DNA of 64,000 nucleotides from Aliidiomarina haloalkalitolerans. GTDB taxonomy: Bacteria; Pseudomonadota; Gammaproteobacteria; Enterobacterales; Alteromonadaceae. The notes beneath the pieces are model-generated. The model worked only from the letters and a program-made list of their open reading frames with translations, was not told the DNA's origin and searched no databases. The stretch is from contig NZ_PIPI01000004.1 in NCBI RefSeq assembly GCF_003987315.1, positions 1-64,000 on the forward strand. Direction: 5' to 3'. The position numbers were made by a program, and so were the translations under genes. This document shows, in pieces, positions 1-7,070 of the stretch. Positions within the stretch are counted from its first letter, which is position 1. Each line of letters begins with the position of its first letter.

Positions 1-2
1 TT

Positions 3-121
3 CGTCTGGCGGCCATAGCGACGTGGAACCACCTGAATCCATTCCGAACTCAGAAGTGAAACATGTCAGCGCCGATGGTAGTGTGGGGCCTCCCCATGTG
101 AGAGTAGGACACCGCCAGGCA
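3..121 (+). rRNA. rrf: 5S ribosomal RNA
   Basis: The sequence carries the recognisable gammaproteobacterial 5S core (CCGAACTCAGAAGTGAAAC and GGTAGTGTGGGG). Its two ends pair as the terminal helix I, with TCTGGCGG near the start against CCGCCAGG near the end, giving a length of about 119 nt. The rest of the rRNA operon would lie upstream, outside the window. The exact ends are estimated from the helix. Confidence 0.95.
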
Positions 122-131
122 CCTAATACGG

Positions 132-166
132 AAAAGCCCTTCGCTATCATGCGAAGGGCTTTTTTC
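132..166 (+). terminator. Terminator of the rRNA operon
   Basis: AAAAGCCCTTCGC and GCGAAGGGCTTTT form a 13-bp stem around a 5-6 nt loop, followed by a T run. It sits 10 nt after the 5S gene and closes the rRNA operon. Confidence 0.93.
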
Positions 167-189
167 GTTTGGGCGCTGTAACCATCAGA

Positions 190-639
190 TCAATGTTCGC
201 ACTCACCAATATCCTCGTTCCAAATATCGGGTCGCTGCTCGATAAACTGTGCCATTAGCTTGATACATTCTGGATCGCGGAGTTCGATGACATTCACACC
301 GGCTTCGCGTAGCCAATCTAAATGGCCTGGAAAGTTGACTGCTTCACCAACAACAACGGTACCGATATTGAATTGACGAATAAGCCCCGAACAATACCAA
401 CAGGGCGCAAGAGTCGTAACTAGAATTTTGTCACGGTAATTGGTTTGCCGACCTGCTTTGCGAAAAGCATCGGTTTCACCATGGATTGAAGGGTCATCTT
501 CTTGTACGCGGCGATTTCGCCCTTCACCAAGCAACTTACCTTCAGCATCAAATAACGCTGCGCCAACGGGTACACCACCTTCTTTTGCGCCAATTTCGGC
601 TTGTTTACGAGCGACGCTAAGCAGCTGATCATAATTCAT
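190..639 (-). CDS. Yeast-type cytosine/nucleoside deaminase
   Basis: A 149-residue zinc deaminase of the CDA fold, predicted to hydrolyse cytosine (or a related base) to uracil and ammonia in the cytoplasm. HGE (His53, Glu55) gives one zinc ligand and the proton shuttle, and PCWYC (Cys80, Cys83) gives the other two ligands. The N-terminal KEGGVPVG, the GEAVNF stretch and the C-terminal RPDIWNEDIGE closely recall yeast cytosine deaminase FCY1 rather than E. coli CodA, an unrelated amidohydrolase, or TadA. The ATG at 639 is preferred over an upstream in-frame TTG because AGGGA lies at proper distance. It stands alone, divergent from the TonB receptor and downstream of the rRNA terminator. The substrate could be another amino-pyrimidine or purine base; the family match is strong, the substrate is inferred. 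Confidence 0.85.
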   Translation of the reverse strand: MNYDQLLSVARKQAEIGAKEGGVPVGAALFDAEGKLLGEGRNRRVQEDDPSIHGETDAFRKAGRQTNYRDKILVTTLAPCWYCSGLIRQFNIGTVVVGEAVNFPGHLDWLREAGVNVIELRDPECIKLMAQFIEQRPDIWNEDIGECEH

Positions 640-747
640 GGGCAATCCCTATTGTAAATTTCTTCGTAGCAAACACAGTAACACTTAACAGCAATTAGAC
701 AAATAGCGAGTTCATCTGGGTTTTTGTGCGTTAAATTGTATAGTTTC

Positions 748-777
748 TTGAAACGTTCGCAGTTCGCACTTTATAAG
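748..777 (+). promoter_or_regulatory. Candidate sigma-70 promoter of the TonB receptor
   Basis: TTGAAA and TATAAG, each 5 of 6 to consensus, are separated by 18 bp. Transcription would start near 784, placing the MetJ-like boxes about 25-40 nt downstream. A second possible -10 (TATAAG, 838-843) lies downstream of the boxes; if it is the real one, the operator would cover the -35 region. Confidence 0.5.
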
Positions 778-808
778 ACTTTGGTCTATATAAGATGCTA
801 ATAGTCTT

Positions 809-824
809 GTATGTCTAGACGTCT
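809..824. promoter_or_regulatory. MetJ-like operator (two tandem met boxes)
   Basis: A perfect met box AGACGTCT (817-824) is directly abutted by an 8-mer with a 5 of 8 match (GTATGTCT, 809-816). This matches how MetJ binds: cooperative dimers on tandem 8-bp boxes. The same arrangement, perfect box plus abutting GTCT half-box, lies upstream of metK in this window (55871-55886). It sits 53 bp before the receptor start and could also affect the divergent deaminase. Confidence 0.6.
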
Positions 825-876
825 ATTTGCTAAGTTGTATAAGAAATGAATCATGTCCATCACAAGGGAAAACACT

Positions 877-3279
877 ATGAAAACGAAGTTAATTACTACC
901 GCCATCGCGAGCGCATTGGCGTTGCCCACAGCGGTCGCCTGGGCACAAGATAGTGGCGAATCGGTTGATGTGGCAGCAGAAAGGATTCAAGTGATTGGTT
1001 CACGATTAAGTGTCCGCACAGCAACAGAGGGAAGCGCGCCAGTCGATATTATTACCGGTGAAGATCTTATTGCCGCAGGCTTCACCGAAACAGCAAAAGC
1101 ACTGCAGTATGCAGTCCCAAGTTTTAACTTCCCATCATCGTCAATTACAGACGGATCAGACGCCGTGCGACCTGCGTCATTACGCGGCTTGTCACCTGAT
1201 CACACGCTGGTATTAATTAACGGCAAGCGCCGACATGCCAGCGCCTTGGTTCACTTGAATGGTACGACCGGCCGCGGCAGCTCCAACGTCGACTTAAACG
1301 CAATTCCAATTTCAGCGATAAAACGTATCGAAGTACTGCGTGACGGTGCAGCGGCTCAATATGGTTCTGATGCGATTGCCGGCGTTATCAACATTGTGTT
1401 GAAAGACAATTCAGAGGGTGGAGATCTCAGCTTTAGTGCTGGCCAAACTTATGAAGGTGACGGTGAGCAGTTCAAACTTCATGGTAGTGTTGGCTTCAAT
1501 TTAAATGACCGTGGTGCGTTTGTAATTGCTGCTGAGTATCATGACAAAGCGCGTACAAATCGAGCAGGTCTAGATCCACGTCAACAATATCCATTAATCG
1601 ATGGCCAACCGGATCCACGCGAGCAGACGTTTAATCGTAAAAGCCATCATGTCGGCGATGCCGAATTTGAAAACATCGCAATCTTCTTTAATACCGATTA
1701 CCAGCTCGACAATGGCAGCCTATACGCTTTTGGTGGATTTAGTGAAAGACGCACAAAATCGGGCGCTTTCTATCGCCGAGCTATCGACGATCGAAATCTG
1801 ATCGAAGTTTATCCGGACGGCTTTCTACCTCTACTAAGCCCTGACACCAATGACATATCACTAGCGGCAGGGTATCGTTTCACCGTGAGTGAGTGGGACG
1901 CGGACCTTTCAGTTATCTACGGTGAGTCAGAGTTTAATTATCGGCTCGAGAATTCGCTCAATGCCTCTCTTGGCCCAAGTACGCCAACGGAATTTGACGC
2001 AGGAACCCTTGTACATGACGAGTTGAACGTCACGTTCGAAGTGAGCCGCTTGATTCCGTTCTACAACTACTCTGACCTAGCGGTTGCCTTTGGTGTTAGT
2101 TACCGCGAGAACGGCTATCAGGTTAAAGCTGGCGAACCAGCTTCCTATGAAAATGGCGGATTCGACAATCGCCCAGCGGGCAGCCAAGGTTTTACTGGCT
2201 TCCGCCCAGACTCGGAAGTGAACGAGTCTCGTGACAACACCGGCTTGTACGTTGAGCTGGAAAATATGTTGACCGAAAACTTCCAGTGGGGCGCAGCGCT
2301 TCGCTATGAAGACTATTCTGACTTCGGTAGCAACACCAGTTGGAAATTGTCGGGTCGCTACGAGTTCTCGCCGAACCTAGCCATTCGTGGTGCCACTAAC
2401 ACCGGCTTCCGTGCACCGAGCGTGCAGCAGCTCTATTTCACCAATATCTCGACCCTTTTTGTGAACCGTGATGGTGAGTTGGTTCCTGAACAGTCAGGCA
2501 CGTTTAACAACATCAGCTCGGTAGCACGAGAGCTTGAAATTGGAAACTTGCGTCCTGAAGAATCGCAAAGCTATAGCTTTGGCGTGGTCTGGAATGGTGA
2601 TAACGGCTTGTCTCTTACCGTTGACGCTTATCAAATTGAAATTGATGATCGCATCATTCTTTCAAGTTCACTCATTCCAAGTGATTCGCCAGCGGTTGCT
2701 GACGCTTTAGCGGCAGCAGGGGCAGATAATGCGCGATTCTTTATTAACGCGGTTGATACGACGACGCGGGGGCTTGATATTGTTGTCGCCCAACGTTTCG
2801 ATTTAGGTGCTTACGGCAGCTTGCGAGCGCAAGCTGCTTATGGCTACAACGAAACAAAAGTCGATGCCGTGAACCTACCAAGCATTCTCGATGGTCTCGA
2901 CGATAAGCTATTTGATAACGTTGAGCGGACGCGGATGACACGTTCAGTTCCGCGCAACAGCGCAACCTTATCGATGACACACAGCTACGAGAAATGGACG
3001 AACCATGTCGCCTTTAGCTACTTTGGCGACTATATCTTAGAAAATAACGCAGGTGTGCGCACTAAGTTCAGTGGCAAATGGATTGCCGACGTTTCAACAC
3101 GCTATCAATTTACCGATAACCTAGCGTTTAAGTTTGGCGTCCAGAACTTGTTCGACACATACCCTGATGAACAACTGCCACAGAACCAATTTAACGGCAT
3201 TTTCATTTACCCGAATACGAATGCACCATTTGGTTTTAATGGCGGTTATTACTACGGTGAGATTACTTATCGCTTCTAG
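877..3279 (+). CDS. TonB-dependent outer-membrane receptor
   Basis: An 800-residue TonB-dependent transporter. Residues 1-23 form a signal peptide ending AVAWA before Gln-Asp. A TonB-box-like stretch (ERIQVIGSR) follows, then a plug domain with typical LRGLSPDHTLVLINGKR and VLRDGAAAQYGSDAIAGVINI motifs, and a long 22-strand barrel ending in GEITYRF with a terminal Phe. Start 877 is chosen over 853 because AAGGGA lies just ahead of it and the signal peptide begins there. The ligand cannot be read from sequence. The MetJ-like operator suggests a compound linked to methionine or cobalamin economy, which is inference. It is a single-gene unit with its own terminator. Confidence 0.93.
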   Translation: MKTKLITTAIASALALPTAVAWAQDSGESVDVAAERIQVIGSRLSVRTATEGSAPVDIITGEDLIAAGFTETAKALQYAVPSFNFPSSSITDGSDAVRPASLRGLSPDHTLVLINGKRRHASALVHLNGTTGRGSSNVDLNAIPISAIKRIEVLRDGAAAQYGSDAIAGVINIVLKDNSEGGDLSFSAGQTYEGDGEQFKLHGSVGFNLNDRGAFVIAAEYHDKARTNRAGLDPRQQYPLIDGQPDPREQTFNRKSHHVGDAEFENIAIFFNTDYQLDNGSLYAFGGFSERRTKSGAFYRRAIDDRNLIEVYPDGFLPLLSPDTNDISLAAGYRFTVSEWDADLSVIYGESEFNYRLENSLNASLGPSTPTEFDAGTLVHDELNVTFEVSRLIPFYNYSDLAVAFGVSYRENGYQVKAGEPASYENGGFDNRPAGSQGFTGFRPDSEVNESRDNTGLYVELENMLTENFQWGAALRYEDYSDFGSNTSWKLSGRYEFSPNLAIRGATNTGFRAPSVQQLYFTNISTLFVNRDGELVPEQSGTFNNISSVARELEIGNLRPEESQSYSFGVVWNGDNGLSLTVDAYQIEIDDRIILSSSLIPSDSPAVADALAAAGADNARFFINAVDTTTRGLDIVVAQRFDLGAYGSLRAQAAYGYNETKVDAVNLPSILDGLDDKLFDNVERTRMTRSVPRNSATLSMTHSYEKWTNHVAFSYFGDYILENNAGVRTKFSGKWIADVSTRYQFTDNLAFKFGVQNLFDTYPDEQLPQNQFNGIFIYPNTNAPFGFNGGYYYGEITYRF

Positions 3280-3308
3280 TAGCGGTTAATCATTATTTTA
3301 AGAGACGC

Positions 3309-3343
3309 ACGCCCTCATGCATCTTGTATGAGGGCGTTTTTAT
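3309..3343 (+). terminator. Terminator after the TonB receptor
   Basis: ACGCCCTCAT pairs with ATGAGGGCGT (10 bp, 9-nt loop) and is followed by TTTTTATT. Confidence 0.92.
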
Positions 3344-3428
3344 TAAAAGTTGGTTAAAACCACGAACATCATGGTGTGATTAAGCTGGGTTATTTCGTTT
3401 ATCCTCATAAAAACAACAAGATACATAA

Positions 3429-3457
3429 TTGGCACTGTTTTTGCTTTCTTCTAATAC
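3429..3457 (+). promoter_or_regulatory. Weak promoter candidate for the 97-residue membrane protein
   Basis: TTGGCA (5 of 6) and TAATAC (3 of 6) are separated by 17 bp, about 33 bp ahead of the start codon. The -10 match is poor. Confidence 0.35.
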
Positions 3458-3489
3458 AAACGTCTTAATTGCTGTTCTAGGAGAAAAAC

Positions 3490-3783
3490 ATGCGTACTTT
3501 TCTTATCGCTGTCGCTATTGTGCTTGGTCTTGTTTGGTTTGGTCCAGCGCTAATTACATTGTTGGTCGAAGGCATCCTGCTCTTCTTTGTTCCTCTACTG
3601 GTCGTCGCTGCGGTAGCTGGTGTCGGCTTTTTCATCGGCAGTGTGGTCTTTGGTAGCACTGTGTTGGCATTTTCAATTGCGGCACTCGTGGTGGTTGTGC
3701 TTGGGTTCAGTATTTTCTGGCCTGTCTTACTTCTATTATTAATCGTTTGGCTATTTAGTCGCAGTCGTACCCAAACCTTGTGA
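3490..3783 (+). CDS. Small hydrophobic inner-membrane protein
   Basis: A 97-residue protein made almost entirely of membrane segments: about residues 3-20, 24-46, 50-70 and 72-90. It ends in a basic tail (SRSRTQTL), so the C-terminus probably faces the cytoplasm. TAGGAGAAAAAC supplies a strong ribosome-binding site before the ATG. I do not recognise a named family. It lies 52 bp ahead of the copper-chaperone gene on the same strand, with a hairpin and Fur-like site between them, so partial co-transcription is possible. Coding is supported by the ribosome-binding site, the promoter-like spacing and the sensible membrane topology. Confidence 0.75.
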   Translation: MRTFLIAVAIVLGLVWFGPALITLLVEGILLFFVPLLVVAAVAGVGFFIGSVVFGSTVLAFSIAALVVVVLGFSIFWPVLLLLLIVWLFSRSRTQTL

Positions 3784-3794
3784 AATTAGGTAAA

Positions 3795-3833
3795 GTGTCT
3801 CCATAATAATAATCATTGATTCTTTGGAGACAC
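3795..3833 (+). promoter_or_regulatory. Hairpin covering the copper-chaperone ribosome-binding site
   Basis: GTGTCTCCA (3795-3803) is perfectly complementary to TGGAGACAC (3825-3833). The 21-nt loop is AT-rich. The right arm contains the GGAG Shine-Dalgarno sequence, and the start codon follows two bases later (3836). If the RNA forms this stem, translation start would be masked. The absence of a T run argues against a simple terminator. Confidence 0.5.
3802..3820. promoter_or_regulatory. Fur-box-like site
   Basis: This 19-mer matches the classical Fur consensus (GATAATGATAATCATTATC) at 14 of 19 positions by eye. The left and central parts are good and the right end is degenerate. It lies in the loop of the 3795-3833 hairpin, upstream of the PCu(A)C gene. 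A related metal regulator is possible. Confidence 0.4.
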
Positions 3834-3835
3834 CT

Positions 3836-4297
3836 ATGACCCGTTTATTGACTGCGTTTGGATTAGTAGTTGGTTTAGTTTTCGCTATGCAGCCTGTCAT
3901 GGCATCGGTTGATGCTGAAGAATTTTGGTTGCGTGAAAGTATTCCCGGACAACCGAATGGAGCAGGCTTCGGCAAGCTAGTCAATCATGGTAACGAAGAT
4001 AAAGTCTTGATTGGTGCAAGCATCGCCATCGCCGAAGACGTTGAAATTCATCGTCACGTTCGTGAAGGCGAGCAAATGCGCATGGAAGCCATGGATGCCT
4101 TAATTATCCCTGCAGGTAGTGAAGTTACCTTGCAACCTGGCGGCTACCACCTCATGTTAATGTCTTTGACTAGCCCTCTAAAAGTGGGCGACGTCCACGA
4201 TTTAGTGTTAATCTTCAGCGATGGGGACGTGATTGAACTTAAAGTTCCAGTAAAAGCGCTTGTCAGCGGTTCGCATCGTGGGCATGGTGGACATTGA
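3836..4297 (+). CDS. Periplasmic PCu(A)C copper chaperone
   Basis: A 153-residue secreted protein of the PCu(A)C (DUF461) family, which carries Cu(I) in the periplasm and helps load the CuA centre of cytochrome oxidase or other copper proteins. The signal peptide is residues 1-23 (ends VMA). The family motif H-X10-M-X21-H-X-M is exact: His72, Met83, His105, Met107. A further histidine-rich tail (HRGHGGH) ends the protein. The ATG at 3836 is chosen over an in-frame TTG at 3824 because GGAGA sits 5 nt ahead and the signal peptide starts there. It is followed 23 bp later by an outer-membrane protein gene. The hairpin and Fur-like box suggest metal-responsive control. Function by family is firm; the partner is not shown here. 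Confidence 0.92.
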   Translation: MTRLLTAFGLVVGLVFAMQPVMASVDAEEFWLRESIPGQPNGAGFGKLVNHGNEDKVLIGASIAIAEDVEIHRHVREGEQMRMEAMDALIIPAGSEVTLQPGGYHLMLMSLTSPLKVGDVHDLVLIFSDGDVIELKVPVKALVSGSHRGHGGH

Positions 4298-4320
4298 TAT
4301 AGATACGAAAGGATTTTGTT

Positions 4321-5028
4321 ATGAAGAATTATGTTGTCGCCGGGTTGGCGATGTCGTCTTTTGCTCTGGTTGCTCCAGCAAATGCGGATATAATCAGTAT
4401 TGAAGCAGACGCCCAATACTGGTTTGCAAGTGCCAGTGGTGAGCACCGTGTTGGCGATTTCACCACGGTCGGTAACGACTGGGATAGCGATGGGCAAATG
4501 CGTTTGAGCTTAGCGCTTGAGCACTTTTTACCGTTAATTCCAAATGCAAAAGTTACGAGTCAGTCATTGGAATTTGATGCCGCTCGTGAAGGGCAGTTGG
4601 CTGCTCGTTCTGACCTCGGTCATGAAACATTTACTCTGTACTATGCACCGCTTAATAATGATTTAGTTACCGTACAGTTTGGCGCAAGTTTAATGCGCTT
4701 ACGTGGCTCGATTAATGAGTTAGGTAATGACACTGCAGCAGTCAGCCAAAGTATTTCAGAAGACATTGGCATGGCATATTTACGGGCGTCTGCTGGTCTA
4801 CCGCTAACTGGTTTTTCGATAGTTGGCCAGGGACAATTTTCTGTTGGCAGCGATAATGACGTGTATGACATTGAAGCAGCCATTCGTTACCGTTTTCTAG
4901 AGACTGTGCTCGATGGTCATATCGGCGTTGGTTATCGCGACATGCAAATGCAGCTGAATAAAAACAGTAGTTTTGCGACCGACTATAGCTTTAAAGGTCC
5001 GTTCGTGAATTTAACGGTGCGCTTCTAA
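4321..5028 (+). CDS. Outer-membrane beta-barrel protein, TIGR04219-like
   Basis: A 235-residue protein with a signal peptide (residues 1-22, ends ANA) followed by alternating polar/hydrophobic strands (ADAQYWFASASG, MRLSLALEHFLP, TFTLYYAPLNND). It ends in GPFVNLTVRF, a C-terminal aromatic typical of BAM substrates. Length and strand pattern fit the TIGR04219 family of small outer-membrane barrels; the assignment is from memory of family sequences. The start follows GAAAGGA. It lies 23 bp after the copper chaperone and ends at a strong terminator, so the two genes probably form one unit. Substrate or role is unknown. Confidence 0.8.
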   Translation: MKNYVVAGLAMSSFALVAPANADIISIEADAQYWFASASGEHRVGDFTTVGNDWDSDGQMRLSLALEHFLPLIPNAKVTSQSLEFDAAREGQLAARSDLGHETFTLYYAPLNNDLVTVQFGASLMRLRGSINELGNDTAAVSQSISEDIGMAYLRASAGLPLTGFSIVGQGQFSVGSDNDVYDIEAAIRYRFLETVLDGHIGVGYRDMQMQLNKNSSFATDYSFKGPFVNLTVRF

Positions 5029-5056
5029 GCTCGATCTAAATTTTATCCGCGCTATC

Positions 5057-5100
5057 AAAAAGAATGCCGGTCTGTGTTCAGCACAGTACCGGCATTTTTG
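5057..5100 (+). terminator. Terminator after the outer-membrane protein gene
   Basis: AATGCCGGT pairs with ACCGGCATT, with an inner CTGTG/CACAG stem, followed by TTTTG. The run of A on the left may let it act in both directions. Confidence 0.92.
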
Positions 5101-5136
5101 TTAGCTGTAACTAGCGATGCCACAGCACTTTGAAAC

Positions 5137-5184
5137 AAGAGCACTTAGAAATAAGAGCACTTAGAAATAAGAGCGCCTAGAAAT
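5137..5184. repeat. Three tandem 16-bp repeats at the DUF3299 gene end
   Basis: The unit AAGAGCACTTAGAAAT occurs twice exactly and a third time with two or three changes (AAGAGCGCCTAGAAAT). The third copy holds the stop codon (5177-5179) of the minus-strand DUF3299 gene, so the array looks like successive duplication of the end of that gene. Confidence 0.9.
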
Positions 5185-5659
5185 AAGGCTCCACCGCAGT
5201 TGCTTCAAGTTGGTAACCGACCAGCGCTAGGTCTGAATCTTTATGCTCCACTTTGATCGTACCGGTAACCCAGACTGCATCGTAAGTAACAGGGTATGGC
5301 ACGCCCTCTGGGAAAGTGACGTGAACAATTTGATTCGGTGGCGGCGGTGGCACGTGAATACATGCACCAAAATAAGGCACTAACAAAAACTCGGTCACGC
5401 GGCGATCGTCACCTTCAAGTTGCACCACGTAGCCAGGCAACTTGATTCGTAGACCATCTAGTTCTGGTACAACTGGAGCGTCTAGACTCTGTTGAATCTG
5501 TGCTTCAGGGTTCTGTTCATAAAACATCGGATCACGAACGGGTGGCGCCTTCCAATCGGACGGCTTGAGTTCGTTCCAGTTTAATGTCCGCACATCGGCT
5601 TGAACTTGCGGCACACAGGCAAGGAAAGCGAGTGTTACTAGGGTTAACCAAAACTTCAT
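5177..5659 (-). CDS. Periplasmic DUF3299 protein
   Basis: A 160-residue exported protein of the DUF3299 family. Residues 1-21 form a signal peptide (ends VQA). The FLAC within it only loosely resembles a lipobox, so a lipoprotein is less likely. The mature part begins with a short Trp-containing stretch (LNWNELKPSDWK) and carries the family core LRIKLPGYVVQLEGD and FLLVPYFGACIHVPPPPPN. The molecular role is not established to my knowledge. It is the last gene of the ABC operon, 1 bp after the permease, so it probably works with that transporter in the periplasm. Its 3' end is duplicated in the adjoining tandem array. Confidence 0.85.
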   Translation of the reverse strand: MKFWLTLVTLAFLACVPQVQADVRTLNWNELKPSDWKAPPVRDPMFYEQNPEAQIQQSLDAPVVPELDGLRIKLPGYVVQLEGDDRRVTEFLLVPYFGACIHVPPPPPNQIVHVTFPEGVPYPVTYDAVWVTGTIKVEHKDSDLALVGYQLEATAVEPYF

Positions 5660-5660
5660 G

Positions 5661-7070
5661 TTAGAACCTCATTGATAAGCCGTCGGCGAGCGAATTTCGA
5701 TAGGCTCGCCAGGCCGGAATACAGCTGATGAAGAAGCTAGCAACGAGAACAATACCCATACGTTGCCACTCTTCAGTTGAAATTGCGCCTAAGCTGACGA
5801 CAACTCCAAAACTACTTTGAATCCATGGCGCGAGCACCGCAACCATACCATAAAGCAAAGCAACGCCGACTGCGATACCAACTGCCGTTAATACGACAGC
5901 TTCACTCACCAGTAAGGTGAAAATCGTTTTTGGACCTGCTCCGATAGCTCTTAAGACAGCCATTTCGCGGCGACGTTCACGCAAGCTGGCAAGAAGCGTT
6001 GCTAACATACCGATAAGGCCAGTTAATAATACGAATGCCGAGACAATCGAGAGCGCCGTTTCAAAACCGCTGAGTGTGCGCCAGAGTTCCTGCAGCGTTG
6101 CACCAGGCATAATTGCAGTGAGTGGCTCGTCACGATAGGTGTTGATTTCCCGCTGCATAAAGATAGCGCGCGGACGGCTTTGCAAGCCAACTAAGAATGC
6201 ACTAATGCTCGGAATTGGCGGTTGCACTACATGTTCATGTTCGTGACTTGCATGCTCATGTTCGTGGTTTTGGTGCGAGTGTTCATGTCCGTGATCATGG
6301 TTTTGATGCGTGTGACCGTGCTGATGTTCATGATTATGCTCATCGCTTTGATGCATGTGTCCATGTTCATCATTACCCGCATGACTTTCGTGCTCGTGCT
6401 CATGTTCATGGTCGTGATCATGGTCATGGTCATGGTCACCACCATGCATAATGTCGAGGTCACGTAAGCTGATAAAAATCGCTTGGTCAACAGGGGTACC
6501 AGTTCGAGCTAAAACCCCAGAAATAATCAACGGATGGTCATCATGCTCATGAAAACTAACGCTGCCGGTGCCGTGTGCGACAACTAATTCAGAACCGACT
6601 TGTAAGCCAAGTTGCTGGGCTACTTGAGCACCGACAACAGCCTGTTCGCGGGCAAACGGTTGGCCTTCGACAAATGTGAGGGGTTGTTGTTGTGCAAAAC
6701 GGAAATGCTCAAAATAAGCGGGCTCTGTCGCAATAACGGGAAAGCCTCTGACACTGTCGCCTAAGGCAATGGGCACCGACCATGCGACTTGTGGGTGGTT
6801 CGCAAAACGCTCGTAGGTTTGCCAACTGACATTTGCCGTGGGGTTGCCGATATGAAATACCGAGTACAGCAATAGATTTACCGAGCCACTGCGGGCACCA
6901 ACAATCAGGTCCGTGCCTGAGATCGTATTGGCGAAACCTGCACGGGTTTGCTGACTTACACGTTCGACTCCCAACAACAGCATGACGCTGATGGCAATTG
7001 CAAAAATGGTAAGCAATGCGTTGGTTTTGCGGCTTAGGAGGCTTGCTAATGCTAATCGAAATAGCTTCAT
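5661..7070 (-). CDS. FtsX/MacB-like ABC permease with a histidine-rich periplasmic insert
   Basis: A 469-residue inner-membrane protein with the FtsX/LolC/MacB layout: a membrane segment at about 12-34, a large periplasmic domain, then three membrane segments at about 340-365, 385-415 and 435-455. Between them is the coupling motif RERRREMAVLRAIGA. Residues 209-280 are an acidic, histidine-rich block (30 His in 72 residues, mostly HD, HE, HG and HQ pairs), and a smaller HEHDDH lies at 174-179. Such blocks normally bind Zn, Cu, Ni or Co. The start overlaps the ATPase gene by 4 bp (ATGA), so the two are translationally coupled. The family suggests mechanotransmission or extrusion of a periplasmic substrate rather than classical import. 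A metal-related role is inference. Confidence 0.88.
   Translation of the reverse strand: MKLFRLALASLLSRKTNALLTIFAIAISVMLLLGVERVSQQTRAGFANTISGTDLIVGARSGSVNLLLYSVFHIGNPTANVSWQTYERFANHPQVAWSVPIALGDSVRGFPVIATEPAYFEHFRFAQQQPLTFVEGQPFAREQAVVGAQVAQQLGLQVGSELVVAHGTGSVSFHEHDDHPLIISGVLARTGTPVDQAIFISLRDLDIMHGGDHDHDHDHDHEHEHEHESHAGNDEHGHMHQSDEHNHEHQHGHTHQNHDHGHEHSHQNHEHEHASHEHEHVVQPPIPSISAFLVGLQSRPRAIFMQREINTYRDEPLTAIMPGATLQELWRTLSGFETALSIVSAFVLLTGLIGMLATLLASLRERRREMAVLRAIGAGPKTIFTLLVSEAVVLTAVGIAVGVALLYGMVAVLAPWIQSSFGVVVSLGAISTEEWQRMGIVLVASFFISCIPAWRAYRNSLADGLSMRF
6231..6446 (-). repeat. Low-complexity DNA encoding the histidine-rich block
   Basis: Repeated CATG/CATGTTCATG-type units with drifting codons encode alternating His and acidic or Gly/Gln residues (permease residues 209-280). 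All three minus-strand frames and some plus-strand frames stay open here because of composition. This explains overlapping open frames that I do not regard as genes. The block is probably prone to length change. Confidence 0.85.

Noticed and set aside
1-170. Possible integration site or island boundary at the rRNA operon
   Set aside because: The genes from 190 to 5100 look accessory, but there is no integrase, direct repeat of an rRNA or tRNA end, or insertion sequence to mark an island.
6215-6490. Several overlapping open frames on both strands rich in His, Met, Val or Thr
   Set aside because: They arise from the CATG-rich low-complexity DNA of the permease histidine block. They have no ribosome sites and disrupt no neighbouring frame, so they are shadows.
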